DNA of 64,000 nucleotides. Origin: an uncultured Prevotellaceae bacterium (GTDB taxonomy: Bacteria > Bacteroidota > Bacteroidia > Bacteroidales > Bacteroidaceae). The notes beneath the pieces were generated by a model. The model made no database searches, was not told where the DNA came from, and was given only the letters and a program-made list of their open reading frames with translations. The position numbers were made by a program, and so were the translations under genes. The stretch spans positions 62,001 to 126,000 of the forward strand of contig CACYYG010000008.1 of the NCBI GenBank assembly GCA_902778535.1, in the 5' to 3' direction. The first letter of the stretch is position 1, and each line of letters begins with the position of its first letter. Of the stretch, positions 1 through 7,730 are shown piece after piece.

Positions 1-129
1 TATTGGGAGAAGCATTTGGGCAAAGGAGAGAATATAGAAAGGGATGCAGCATAATAAGACTATCACACCAGTGCGGAATGACAGCGACTGTAGCCATGTC
101 TTGATCTTGTTGAACAAATGCTTTATCAT
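1..129 (-). CDS. Partial small membrane protein, N-terminus only
   Basis: An open frame starts with ATG at 129 and runs off the left edge; 43 codons are visible. The peptide has a basic amphipathic start (MIKHLFNKIKTWLQ) followed by a hydrophobic segment (VIVLLCCIPFYILSFAQMLL) that should be a membrane helix. It lies 51 bp downstream of the YqiA-like gene on the same strand, so it probably belongs to the same operon. I do not recognise a functional family; the helix points to an inner-membrane protein. The C-terminus is outside the window. Confidence 0.6.
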   Translation of the reverse strand, partial: MIKHLFNKIKTWLQSLSFRTGVIVLLCCIPFYILSFAQMLLPI

Positions 130-180
130 CTTTCGGACGGTCTGCTTCTCTACTCGTACTGCTGCTGAACGATAAACTCA

Positions 181-774
181 TCATGCAACCGATTTCAATA
201 GATTCTTAGCCAAAGGCACATACCAAGTACGGACTTCCTCTGCTGTAGGAGTGTGGCCTCCTGGGAAATGGAACGACTTGCTGTAATACTTCAAGAAGGT
301 TGGTTCAAAGTGTGCTAATGTGTCCTTTTCGCCGAACAATCCCCAAATTCGGTCTTTGAAGTCGGAATCGCTGTTATTAAATTGAACAGCCTCCATTTCT
401 GCAAACTCTTCAATCAAGGTCTCATCAATGACAAAAGTCTGCTTGCCGTCCTTCCGGGGTGACTTGTACTGATGCTCGCCAATACGCTGTTTCAGAAACT
501 CCGTCATCTGGAAGTGAGGATTGCCGAGCAAGGCAGGAATGCCCACAACAGGAGCCACCATCTGAGCATAGAAGGAACCACAGCTATTGCCAATCAAGAG
601 GTCAGGCTTCTCACTGTTAATCAGTCTGCGAATAAAACTGACAGCCTCTTTCGGGTGTATCGGCAAATCAGGCGTGATGACATCTGCTTCACCCTCGAAA
701 GCCTCTTTCAATGCAACGGCTGGTACGCACTGACCACTGGCATAGAAACCGTGAAGGAACAGAATCTTCTTCAT
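181..774 (-). CDS. YqiA/YcfP-family alpha/beta-fold esterase
   Basis: A 197-residue cytosolic protein with the alpha/beta-hydrolase plan of the YqiA/YcfP (UPF0227) family. The N-terminal strand ends in FLHGF, the oxyanion loop. The nucleophile elbow GNSCGS places Ser64 as the nucleophile, GEKDT supplies Asp151 and PGGHT supplies His174, completing a triad. Length matches the family, whose E. coli member YqiA is an esterase on short acyl esters; the natural substrate is unknown. The start lies 1 bp after the stop of the gene at 776-1309, so the two are probably co-translated. The family call is firm, the physiological role is not. Confidence 0.8.
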   Translation of the reverse strand: MKKILFLHGFYASGQCVPAVALKEAFEGEADVITPDLPIHPKEAVSFIRRLINSEKPDLLIGNSCGSFYAQMVAPVVGIPALLGNPHFQMTEFLKQRIGEHQYKSPRKDGKQTFVIDETLIEEFAEMEAVQFNNSDSDFKDRIWGLFGEKDTLAHFEPTFLKYYSKSFHFPGGHTPTAEEVRTWYVPLAKNLLKSVA

Positions 775-775
775 C

Positions 776-1309
776 CTAATTCATCTTTGTCATGTGATAG
801 CCCATCCTGTTCAACTGCATAGCGGCTCCAAACAGGTAGAGTTGGTGCAGGCATGAAACGTAGGCATTGAAAGCCTCTTTTGTTCCCGGCTCTATGGTCT
901 GATGACGAAGTGCATTATAGACACGAGAGGCACATTCACCAACCAGTTTCTCTAACACGGTATAGTCGATGCCTCTCAGTAGCAGCACATCTTCACGGAT
1001 ATATTCATCCATGCTGTCGTAGCCCCTCTTGTCTCTCATGTAGGCATAGAGGTCATCAATCTTTGAATAGACACCCCATTCTGCATCCCAAAACTTAGCG
1101 ACGGCCATGCCAATATACATCATCCAACCGAGGGAAACGGAAGGGAAGTCATTGAACTCCCTGATACCGTCGGGAATGTAGGCTTTGGCTATCTGCTCCC
1201 ACTTCTCTTCGACATCGGGACACTCAGGCAGACGGGCATCAATCTCTTTCATTGACTGAAGGAACTGGTGCAAGTCCTGGTGTAATTGCTCTTCAAATTG
1301 CTCTGTCAT
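776..1309 (-). CDS. Conserved hypothetical protein, 177 aa
   Basis: A soluble, mostly helical and acidic protein without signal peptide or membrane helix. It is rich in aromatic residues (for example GWMMYIGMAVAKFWDAEWG near residues 61-79). I do not recognise a domain. It overlaps the upstream flavodoxin gene by 4 bp (ATGA) and ends 1 bp before the YqiA-like gene, so it is translationally coupled in the middle of the operon. The coupling suggests a shared task with the flavoprotein or esterase, but no reaction can be named. Confidence 0.65.
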   Translation of the reverse strand: MTEQFEEQLHQDLHQFLQSMKEIDARLPECPDVEEKWEQIAKAYIPDGIREFNDFPSVSLGWMMYIGMAVAKFWDAEWGVYSKIDDLYAYMRDKRGYDSMDEYIREDVLLLRGIDYTVLEKLVGECASRVYNALRHQTIEPGTKEAFNAYVSCLHQLYLFGAAMQLNRMGYHMTKMN

Positions 1310-1950
1310 GCTAATATGTTTTCCGCCATACGCTTACCAGCATCGTAGGCTTTCTGCAAATCGTTTTCCCAATTGTTATCACGATATTGGCGTTTAGCCT
1401 CTTCGGAAAAGCTTGCCAGTTCAAAGCGGTCGTAGTTCTTCACCTGATAGGTGTTGTAGGCATTGATATGCTCGGGCTGTCCGAGGGCGTTGGCTATGCA
1501 GTATTCCATTGAACCATAACCTTGACTATTGTTCCGGTCGGGAGTACCATTCATGGTTTCCATCAACACAACAGGCATCTTTTTGGGAGCTGTCAGGCTA
1601 TAGTCATTATACGACAACCAGGGGAATGCCAGCCGCTCTAAGAAAGCCTGCAATTGTCCTGTTATCTGGCCGAAGTAGATAGGAGATCCCATCGCCAAAC
1701 CATCTGCTTGGGAGATTTCCTCCAGAATTGGGGTCAGCGAATCCTTGAACTTGCAGACATTAGAGGCTTTGCCCTTTATCTTACAGGCCATACACGACAT
1801 GCAACCCTTGTAGTCCATACCATACAGACGAACCGTTTTTATTTCAATCTCTTTACTCACCGAGCTTGCACCTTCAGCGAATTTCTGTAGCATCGAGGCC
1901 GTATTGAAGTTCTTTCTGGGACCTCCGTCAATGACGACAATCTTTTTCAT
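1306..1950 (-). CDS. Flavodoxin-like NAD(P)H oxidoreductase of iron-sulfur flavoprotein type
   Basis: A 214-residue protein of the multimeric flavodoxin/NADPH-dependent FMN reductase group. The FMN phosphate loop follows strand 1 (VVIDGGPRKNFNTASML). A cysteine cluster CMSCMACK near residues 51-58 with a further Cys shortly after resembles the compact motif of iron-sulfur flavoproteins. GSPIYFGQITGQLQAFLER near residues 89-107 is the second FMN-contact loop. It should be a cytosolic two-electron reductase with unknown acceptor. The ATG at 1950 gives a complete first strand. It overlaps the next gene by 4 bp. An [4Fe-4S] cluster is inferred from cysteine spacing only. Confidence 0.78.
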   Translation of the reverse strand: MKKIVVIDGGPRKNFNTASMLQKFAEGASSVSKEIEIKTVRLYGMDYKGCMSCMACKIKGKASNVCKFKDSLTPILEEISQADGLAMGSPIYFGQITGQLQAFLERLAFPWLSYNDYSLTAPKKMPVVLMETMNGTPDRNNSQGYGSMEYCIANALGQPEHINAYNTYQVKNYDRFELASFSEEAKRQYRDNNWENDLQKAYDAGKRMAENILA

Positions 1951-1969
1951 ATTAGTATTTGTTTCTAGT

Positions 1970-2215
1970 TTATAACATTCTCTCTAATCGTTCTACAGCC
2001 TGTGTTATATCTTCTTGAAACCTTTTATGGTCTCTCAGAAAGTCGGCTCTGTCCTCGGCTAAGCTATCATACAGTTCCTGACTCATGTCATCAACATAGG
2101 AGGCAATGGCATACTCTATGTCGTCCTTCTGCCAGTCGAGGGAAGAATGAATATAGACGTTTCGCTTCTGATGCAGAAAGCTATATGCGGTCTCTATGCT
2201 GTCCTTTGATATCAT
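1970..2215 (-). CDS. Small conserved hypothetical protein, 81 aa
   Basis: An acidic helical protein (MISKDSIETAYSFLHQKRNV...) with no signal or membrane segment and no domain that I recognise. Its ATG overlaps the stop of the DUF4250 gene by 4 bp, so the two are translationally coupled. It ends about 20 bp before the flavodoxin start, consistent with one transcript from about 2435 leftwards. Confidence 0.6.
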   Translation of the reverse strand: MISKDSIETAYSFLHQKRNVYIHSSLDWQKDDIEYAIASYVDDMSQELYDSLAEDRADFLRDHKRFQEDITQAVERLERML

Positions 2216-2412
2216 GCGTCGTAGCCTATTGGCCTGAATTGTTTCTGACAGTCACTCCAGACAAAACCTTTTCCCAACAGGTAGTCCTTCATCTCATTGG
2301 GATTTCTGCTGAAGGCATAGCACAATGATTCGAGGCTGTCAAACTCTTCATCCCTCAGAAGCATGTTGACGCTCGAAACCAGTATTGCAGGGTCTTTCGG
2401 TAGGTAGTCCAT
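2212..2412 (-). CDS. DUF4250 domain protein, 66 aa
   Basis: A small protein matching DUF4250: it opens with LPKDPAILVSSVNMLLRDEE and ends with a short helical hairpin closing in KQFRPIGYDA. The family is widespread in Bacteroidales and Firmicutes and has no known function. It is the first gene of the leftward operon and is coupled by 4 bp to the next gene. A TAATTTTG promoter box lies 28 bp upstream on the same strand (2440-2447). Confidence 0.75.
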   Translation of the reverse strand: MDYLPKDPAILVSSVNMLLRDEEFDSLESLCYAFSRNPNEMKDYLLGKGFVWSDCQKQFRPIGYDA

Positions 2413-2439
2413 CAGTCTTTATTATAATCATTTCGGCTA

Positions 2440-2447
2440 CAAAATTA
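2440..2447 (-). promoter_or_regulatory. Minus-strand -7 box of the DUF4250 operon
   Basis: On the minus strand the sequence reads TAATTTTG, matching the bacteroidal TAnnTTTG element. The DUF4250 start is 28 bp downstream. No clear TTG -33 element is seen at the expected distance. The paired GGTGAGCACC motif at 2471-2501 covers the place where it would lie. Confidence 0.5.
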
Positions 2448-2470
2448 CTCAATTTTCATCAGAAAAAAGT

Positions 2471-2501
2471 GGTGAGCACCGACTTTTAAACGGTGAGCAC
2501 C
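2471..2501. repeat. Two copies of the palindromic 10-mer GGTGAGCACC
   Basis: GGTGAGCACC occurs at 2471-2480 and again at 2492-2501, a 21-bp period or two helical turns. It sits between the divergent promoters of the DUF4250 operon and yjbQ. A third copy stands alone at 61143-61152, beside a truncated toxin gene. It could be an operator for a dimeric regulator or a short dispersed palindrome. Confidence 0.55.
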
Positions 2502-2564
2502 AGTTTTCTTGCCCGAAATAACATACATTCACATGCAAAATGGCAGATTTAAGCCTATTTTTAG

Positions 2565-2572
2565 TAATTTTG
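2565..2572 (+). promoter_or_regulatory. -7 box upstream of the YjbQ gene
   Basis: TAATTTTG fits the bacteroidal TAnnTTTG box and lies 24 bp before the ATG at 2597. No convincing TTG -33 element is visible, so the promoter may be weak or activator dependent. Confidence 0.5.
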
Positions 2573-2596
2573 TGGCGAATTTCTCAGAGATAAGGA

Positions 2597-3010
2597 ATGA
2601 TTCAGCAATTAGAGATAACACTTACTCCCAAGTCGAGAGGCTTCCATCTGGTGACTAGCGAGATATTGCGCCAGTTGCCAAAACTGCCTAAGACTGGTAT
2701 CATCAACATATTCTGCAAGCATACGAGTTGCGGACTGAGCATCAATGAAAATGCTGATCCAGACGTAAGGGTTGATATGGAAACCATCTTCAACCGTCTC
2801 GTTCCAGAAAATCGGCCTGAGTATGAGCATACTTTGGAGGGTGCTGATGATATGCCAGCCCATGCAAAGTCTACTCTGAGTGGTGTAAGCCTGACTATTC
2901 CAATCACCAACGGGCACCTGAATATGGGAACCTGGCAGGGCATCTACTTCTGCGAGTATAGGAATTATGGTGGAGCAAGAGATTTGGTAGTAACTATAAT
3001 TGGAGAATAG
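2597..3010 (+). CDS. YjbQ family protein (secondary thiamine-phosphate synthase type)
   Basis: A 137-residue single-domain protein matching the YjbQ/UPF0047 fold along its whole length. Signatures are the CKHTSCGLSINENADPDV segment near residues 40-57, EHTLEGADDMPAHAKSTL near 77-94, and the closing NMGTWQGIYFCEYR. The conserved His and Glu residues probably bind a metal or phosphate. Some members show weak thiamine-phosphate synthase activity, and the true role is unsettled. It is cytosolic. A 49-codon ORF starts 4 bp after its stop. Confidence 0.85.
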   Translation: MIQQLEITLTPKSRGFHLVTSEILRQLPKLPKTGIINIFCKHTSCGLSINENADPDVRVDMETIFNRLVPENRPEYEHTLEGADDMPAHAKSTLSGVSLTIPITNGHLNMGTWQGIYFCEYRNYGGARDLVVTIIGE

Positions 3011-3014
3011 GAAT

Positions 3015-3164
3015 ATGGCTTATACGGGACGTTTCGGACAATCAGAGGAGTATCGCCGTGAAGAGTTGATACGGATAATAGAGCATTCTGTAGAGAAACT
3101 GACTTTGCAAGAATTGGAAGCACTCTATTATGATATGTCAACGAAGAACTATATAAACGAGTAA
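3015..3164 (+). CDS. Small ORF, 49 aa, coupled to YjbQ gene
   Basis: ATG at 3015 lies 4 bp after the yjbQ stop. The frame codes for MAYTGRFGQSEEYRREELIR followed by an acidic amphipathic helix and ends at 3164. The close spacing and sensible charged helical composition favour a real small gene, possibly a partner of YjbQ. I recognise no family. Confidence 0.5.
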   Translation: MAYTGRFGQSEEYRREELIRIIEHSVEKLTLQELEALYYDMSTKNYINE

Positions 3165-3463
3165 TTTTGGAATGAATAAAGGACCTGTTTAGGATAAGCT
3201 TGTCGCTTATCGGGACTCAATACAGGTTTAACGGCAGTTCGTCGTAGTTCGGCTCTCCGGTAAGTATAGGCAGGGCCTTTTTCTTGCCACGTCGTCTTGA
3301 CGTAATAAGGAGCATGGGCCATTTTGATGTGCAAATTGCGGACATTTATCCCATACGGAAAGGCAAGCTGTAGCGAAACTGGGCTGCAAAGGCCACACAG
3401 GCTGGCTGCAGGAGCGCGATTTTGCCTGCCGGCAGCCTGTCTTCGCAAAATTTTGGTGCAAAG
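3165..3463. other. Intergenic stretch with a nested hairpin and no credible gene
   Basis: About 300 bp hold no convincing gene; open frames on the minus strand have Cys/Arg/Pro-rich composition unlike neighbours. At 3183-3227 a nested inverted repeat is visible: outer ACCTGT/ACAGGT and inner GATAAGC/GCTTATC around a 5-nt loop. It may end the yjbQ transcript, though no T run follows. The rest is GC-richer than the flanks and could be a decayed element. Confidence 0.4.
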
Positions 3464-3496
3464 TTGCTCAGAATAGGGAAATAATCACTAAATTTG
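3464..3496 (+). promoter_or_regulatory. Promoter of the CotH-like gene
   Basis: TTG at 3464-3466 and TAAATTTG at 3489-3496 are separated by 22 bp, close to the bacteroidal -33/-7 arrangement. Transcription would begin near 3503, giving a leader of about 30 nt to the chosen ATG at 3535. Confidence 0.6.
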
Positions 3497-3534
3497 TACC
3501 AAAATTACAATACTTTATGATTTTCGAGACAAGC

Positions 3535-5193
3535 ATGAGCATCCGGAAGACCATTTGCGCCATCGTGGCACTCCTGCTGAGTGCTCCGGCGGCCAGGGCA
3601 CAGTATCAGCAGGTGGACGACATCGCCTGCACGGAGTCGTCAGACCCCTGCGCCAGGGAGCGCTGCAAGCTCGGCGTGTACTATTCCACCGAGCTGAATT
3701 ATCCGCCTGTGGTGAAGGACATTCGCATAGGCGCGACCAACCTGCCCATCATATTCATCAACACGCTGGGACACGAGATAGAAAAGGACAACCGTGTGTC
3801 GGCATGGATGAAGATTATCAACAATGCGGACGGGGTCAACTACGATGACACGATAGCCCACCCCAGTCAGACCGTCGACTACGAGGGTTACATCGGCGTC
3901 AAATATCGCGGAAACTCGTCATTCAACTACTCCCCCAAGAAGCCCTACGGCATCAAGTTGCTGACGGACAGCTACGAGAATGGCGGCACGAAACGCAAGG
4001 CGCCGCTGATGGGCATGGGCAGCGACAATGACTGGGCTCTGATGGCACCCTACAACGACCGCTCGCTGCTGCGCAACAACCTGACCCTGGCGCTGGCTCA
4101 GGGCTATATGGAATATGTGCCAAAGGCTCGCTTCTGCGAACTCATTCTTGATGGCACCTACTATGGCGTGTATAGCCTGACGGAGAAGGTGACGCGAGGC
4201 GACGACCGGCTGGACATCAAGAAAGCAGGCGAGAACGGCGACAAGCTGACGGGCGGCTACATCCTCTGCATAGACCGCAACGACGAGCCGAAGACGCACG
4301 CCAGCAAGTATCACCCGACGAACACGGCGGGCGAGGTGTTTACCGACAAGACCATCTGGGTGCAGCACAAGGAACCGGAGTCCGACGAGATCACCGAAGA
4401 GCAGCTGGCGTACATCGACGGACGGTTTGACGCCTTCGAGGATGCACTCGCTGCCGATAACTTCAAGGATGCCAGCGAGGGCTACCGACAGCACATCGAC
4501 GTGACCTCGTTCGTCGACTATCAGTTGGCCACCGAGATTGCCAACAACATCGACGGCTACCGGCTGAGCACCTATCTCTACAAGCATCGCGACAGCGTGG
4601 ACCCCCGTTTCAAGATGACGCTGTGGGACTTTGACCTGGCATGGGGGCTGCCCGACTTCGAGAATATCCACACGGGCTACATGACCGACGTCTGGACCTA
4701 CAAAAACAACGATGCCGGACTGGGCACGAAGATGCCTTTCTGGTTCGACCGCCTCATGGCAGACCCCACGTATGTCGCAGAGCTGAAAGCCCGCTATGCC
4801 GAATACCGCAACGGCCGCTATGCCGACGTGCCGGCTGTCGTCGACTCGCTGTCCACGCTGCTGACGGTCTGCGGCGCTGCTGACCGCGACCATCGGGCAT
4901 GGCCCCGCTGGGGAGAGGTCATCTATCAGAACCATTACCTTGATGCCACCACATACGCAGAGGAGGTGGCCTACGTCAGGAACTTCGCTGCAGCGCGCAT
5001 CGCCTGGCTCGACGAGCAGTTAGGCTACCATCCGACGGCCATCAGCAGCACGAAGGCAGAAGGGCCTTCACTTCCTCAATCCATTTATTCGCCTGACGGC
5101 ATCCGCCTGGGCGGCCTGCAGCCAGGCTTGAACATCATCCGCTATAGCGACGGAAGCAGCAAGAAAATATGGAAGAAAGCAAACATTCGCTAA
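3535..5193 (+). CDS. Secreted CotH kinase-family protein
   Basis: A 552-residue exported protein. The start at 3535 gives a clean signal peptide (MSIRKTICAIVALLL, cleavage after ARA); an upstream ATG at 3517 is possible. The CotH core carries VKYRGNSSFNYSPKKPYGIK near residues 122-141 and the acidic motif LWDFDLAWG near 363-371, which in CotH proteins binds Mg-ATP. Family members are atypical protein kinases or envelope proteins. The C-terminus (IYSPDGIRLGGLQPGLNIIR, then a Lys-rich end) resembles the short tail seen on other secreted proteins in this window, so it is probably exported to the periplasm or surface. It has its own promoter. The substrate is unknown. Confidence 0.82.
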   Translation: MSIRKTICAIVALLLSAPAARAQYQQVDDIACTESSDPCARERCKLGVYYSTELNYPPVVKDIRIGATNLPIIFINTLGHEIEKDNRVSAWMKIINNADGVNYDDTIAHPSQTVDYEGYIGVKYRGNSSFNYSPKKPYGIKLLTDSYENGGTKRKAPLMGMGSDNDWALMAPYNDRSLLRNNLTLALAQGYMEYVPKARFCELILDGTYYGVYSLTEKVTRGDDRLDIKKAGENGDKLTGGYILCIDRNDEPKTHASKYHPTNTAGEVFTDKTIWVQHKEPESDEITEEQLAYIDGRFDAFEDALAADNFKDASEGYRQHIDVTSFVDYQLATEIANNIDGYRLSTYLYKHRDSVDPRFKMTLWDFDLAWGLPDFENIHTGYMTDVWTYKNNDAGLGTKMPFWFDRLMADPTYVAELKARYAEYRNGRYADVPAVVDSLSTLLTVCGAADRDHRAWPRWGEVIYQNHYLDATTYAEEVAYVRNFAAARIAWLDEQLGYHPTAISSTKAEGPSLPQSIYSPDGIRLGGLQPGLNIIRYSDGSSKKIWKKANIR

Positions 5194-5316
5194 CATACTA
5201 TGCCTGAATAATCAGCACCCTTCTCGACTGACGCTTGAAGGCTGCATTGTCGTTAGTGTCGGGCTATTCGGACATTCGGGTGATGAAGAGGTGTGGAACC
5301 CCGGTACAAAGGAACT

Positions 5317-5625
5317 ATGACACTACCAAAATTCATAATCACAATGGACGGCTACTTCCGCCTTGGCATGGTGAATCAGCATAAGGACTTGCTCAAGCCA
5401 AGCGACCAGTGCATAGGTGGGGGCTACTATCACTTTGACTATACGTCAAACCGCATTATCCTTGACCGTTCTTCATACGACTTCGGTAAACCAAAGTGGC
5501 ATCTGTTGGAAGTTCTGAAGGTTCCATCGGTTTATAGGGGGTTGCGGTTGGTCTATAAGTACGATGATAACTTCCACGATGACTTCAATGTTAGCGAGGA
5601 ACTGATGATTGAATATTATGACTGA
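5317..5625 (+). CDS. Small hypothetical protein, 102 aa
   Basis: A soluble protein with aromatic-rich strands (GGGYYHFDYTSNRIILDRSS near residues 36-55). The ATG at 5317 (MTLPKFIITMDGYFRLGM) is preferred over a GTG 24 bp upstream. The style resembles small proteins near polymorphic toxin or immunity loci, but I cannot name a family. The next gene starts 8 bp before its stop, so translation is coupled. Confidence 0.5.
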   Translation: MTLPKFIITMDGYFRLGMVNQHKDLLKPSDQCIGGGYYHFDYTSNRIILDRSSYDFGKPKWHLLEVLKVPSVYRGLRLVYKYDDNFHDDFNVSEELMIEYYD

Positions 5626-5854
5626 CTTCGACACTATATGGCGACAACAGGACGAGATTAGGACAGTGGTTAATGCTGTTCTTGGTGAATGTATCTGGAA
5701 CCTGGGATATAGTGAGAGCCGGATGGCCATTGAACTTGAACTGACTCTACACCTTGACGATGAAGCAGTCTGTGAACTCTGCAGCCAGTTCCCTCTATCC
5801 TGTGACTATGATGGAGAAGGAGCGAGAGGGACAAAATTTTTGTTTGGAACGTAA
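5618..5854 (+). CDS. Small hypothetical protein, 78 aa
   Basis: ATG at 5618 overlaps the stop of the preceding gene by 8 bp. The product is acidic and helical (MTDFDTIWRQQDEIRTVVNA) and ends in a Gly-rich tail (YDGEGARGTKFLFGT). There is no signal peptide and no domain I recognise. The abrupt end just before repeat-rich DNA leaves open that the original gene was longer. Confidence 0.5.
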   Translation: MTDFDTIWRQQDEIRTVVNAVLGECIWNLGYSESRMAIELELTLHLDDEAVCELCSQFPLSCDYDGEGARGTKFLFGT

Positions 5855-5925
5855 AAACAAAGAGAGAAGTTGCAAAATTCATAATTATAATCATATCTCC
5901 AAAGGAAAGCATATTTTGTCGGTTA

Positions 5926-5955
5926 AGTAACTCAACTTTCTCAAGTTGAGTAAGG
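5926..5955. repeat. R1-end fragment forming a perfect hairpin
   Basis: CTCAACTT-TCTC-AAGTTGAG at 5930-5949 is a perfect 8-bp stem with a 4-nt loop. The same end sequence, with one stem mismatch, bounds the R1 repeat copies at 23590, 59594 and 62728. It is a solo end of the R1 family; the body is absent here. Confidence 0.55.
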
Positions 5956-6023
5956 AGTTCTTCGCAGAGTGAAGCGGCTATTGTTCCAAGTTTTTTTACA
6001 ATTGCTTAGGTTGAAATTTTTTT

Positions 6024-6447
6024 TACAAAATAGGAGAAAAAACAGGGTTTAACTATGCTGAGAATGGCGCCGTGGTGAAGAAATGATCCTTCGCTTGAAA
6101 AAACGCGAAAATGAGAGGGGTTGGCTATCCTTTTGATTAGTAGTCAGTTAGGTGATTTTTCTGCTCTGTGGCGAGCATCCTGGAATAAAAAAGGTATATC
6201 CCTATGAAAAAAACTCAATGACTTTTTTTCGTGCGGAGCATCTTTTTAAACAAAAACATGCCTTTCTGGAGCAAATAAAGGCCCTTTCAGAGGTTAAAAA
6301 GCTGCACAAAACCAATGCGTGTGTGCAGTTTTAGTGCCTCGCTCATGTTCGTCTGATGAATGACAAGTGGTAAAAACCTGACATTCCGCTTCTATTTCAC
6401 GAATTTCATTTGTAAAAAAAACGGAATAAAATTTCTTTACATTTGTC
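6024..6447 (+). repeat. Dispersed repeat R2, copy a
   Basis: About 420 bp that align, in opposite orientation, with 61222-61642. Shared blocks include GCTGAGAATGGC, AATGAGAGGGGTT, AAAAAAGGTATATCCC, GGAGCATCTT and AAAAGCTGCACAAA, in the same order. Overall similarity is roughly two thirds by eye. A 60-codon frame inside is not kept in the other copy, so it is treated as non-coding. The repeat fills most of the gap between the small gene at 5618 and the regulator. Confidence 0.7.
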
Positions 6448-6490
6448 TTCTTTTCAACACCCGTTTTCCTCTTGGGTCAGCTGGGGAATA

Positions 6491-7666
6491 TCACTGCCTT
6501 AGTTTCTGCTCCATATATTCGGTTGGAGTCAGGCCGTAGCTGTTTTTGAAGGTGGTGGAGAACGATGCCGCATTGGAGAAGCCGCAGGTGTAGGCCACCT
6601 CTGAGATATTCATCTCTCCGGTTGCCAATAGGCGGGCGGCCTGCTCCAGGCGCAGCTGCCGGATGAAATCATGCGGTGACTGTCCGATAATCTCTTTCAT
6701 CTTGCGGTGAAGGTGTACGCGGCTCATGCCCACTTCTTCGGCAATCATATCAACGCTGAGGCTTGAGTCTTTCAGGTGAGTGTGGATAGCGGTCATGACG
6801 CGTTCCATCAGTTTCTCGTTGGCCGACTTTTTCTTTTGTGTCGGCTCTTCGAGCTGTTTCGTCCTGCGATGCTGCTCGTAGTTGAGCTGCAACTGCCGGC
6901 GTACATTCAGCAGGTTGTTCACGCTGCACTTGATGATTTCGTCCTCGATGGTCGACTCCAGGCAAATGTCGGCACCGCCCTGCAGGGCTTGCATGCGCTG
7001 CTCGTTGTTGTCGGCCAGGAGGATGACGGGAATGAGGCAGGTTTGCGGATTGCTTCTCAGGCGACTGCACATCGTCAGGCCGTCTGTGTTTCCCATGCCG
7101 GTCTTGGCTATGATGAGGTCAGCTCCCCTGCGATATACTTCGGCCAGCGCCTGCCAGCCATTGCGACATTTGTGAACTTCATAGTCTTTGTCAAGCACAG
7201 CCTTCAAACTCCGTCCTCTTTCTTCGTCGTCTGTTGCCAGCAGGATGACGGGAGTTTGTTTTGCCGAGAGTGGTAATCCGATTGTATTCCCGTTGTCTTC
7301 TTTTTTGCAAAAATCGGCGGTTTCATCGGTGTTTAGCTGCTGAATCAGGGTAGTCAAATGCTCCATCGTGTCTCTCAAATTGCTGCATAGATCTTGCGTG
7401 TCAGCCTGCTCGTTTTGGCTGGTTGCTGTTTTCAGCGTTGCAAGGATGCGTGAGGCAATGGCCTCAGCCTGTTGGCTGACGCTTGAGAGATAGGCCAGCT
7501 TGTCTGCTCGCTCGTCTGCTATACGGCTGTATTCCTGCAACAGTTGTTGAAGTTCTTCTTTCTTGGCCTGTTGCTGGTGAGCGTTGCGATTTCCGAACAA
7601 TCCGTCTAAGATTCTTCGTCCTGCCGATTTAACTTTTGTAATGTTCTTTTCTTGTTGTGATGACAT
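6491..7666 (-). CDS. AraC-family regulator with degenerate receiver domain
   Basis: A 391-residue cytosolic protein. Residues 1-115 are Gln/Glu/Ala-rich with coiled-coil character; about 138-260 form a response-regulator receiver fold; about 285-391 form an AraC double helix-turn-helix (SVDMIAEEVGMSRVHLHRKM and ISEVAYTCGFSNAASFSTTF). The order receiver-AraC is that of the C-terminal half of hybrid two-component regulators, but sensor, membrane helices and kinase are missing. The acidic pair D146/D147 is kept. The phospho-acceptor Asp is replaced by Lys188 (LIIAKTGMGNTDG), and the conserved C-terminal Lys is also lost, so phosphorylation control is unlikely. It diverges from the first glycan-uptake operon and probably regulates it. 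Confidence 0.85.
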   Translation of the reverse strand: MSSQQEKNITKVKSAGRRILDGLFGNRNAHQQQAKKEELQQLLQEYSRIADERADKLAYLSSVSQQAEAIASRILATLKTATSQNEQADTQDLCSNLRDTMEHLTTLIQQLNTDETADFCKKEDNGNTIGLPLSAKQTPVILLATDDEERGRSLKAVLDKDYEVHKCRNGWQALAEVYRRGADLIIAKTGMGNTDGLTMCSRLRSNPQTCLIPVILLADNNEQRMQALQGGADICLESTIEDEIIKCSVNNLLNVRRQLQLNYEQHRRTKQLEEPTQKKKSANEKLMERVMTAIHTHLKDSSLSVDMIAEEVGMSRVHLHRKMKEIIGQSPHDFIRQLRLEQAARLLATGEMNISEVAYTCGFSNAASFSTTFKNSYGLTPTEYMEQKLRQ

Positions 7667-7674
7667 TTCGCCTG

Positions 7675-7682
7675 CAAAGATA
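7675..7682 (-). promoter_or_regulatory. -7 box of the AraC-type regulator gene
   Basis: On the minus strand the sequence reads TATCTTTG, a perfect TAnnTTTG box, ending 8 bp before the ATG at 7666. The leader would be almost absent. No clear TTG -33 element is visible. Confidence 0.55.
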
Positions 7683-7730
7683 TATATTATTTTTGTATCT
7701 TTTTGTTATTTTGTGGTCTTTTTTTGAAAA

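Noticed and set aside
3919-4935. Long minus-strand open frame inside the CotH-like gene
   Set aside because: It is antisense to a well-supported secreted protein, has Val/Ala/Arg-rich composition without motifs, and arises from codon bias of the real gene.
6152-6334. 60-codon frame in R2 copy a
   Set aside because: The frame is not kept in R2 copy b, so the repeat is treated as non-coding.
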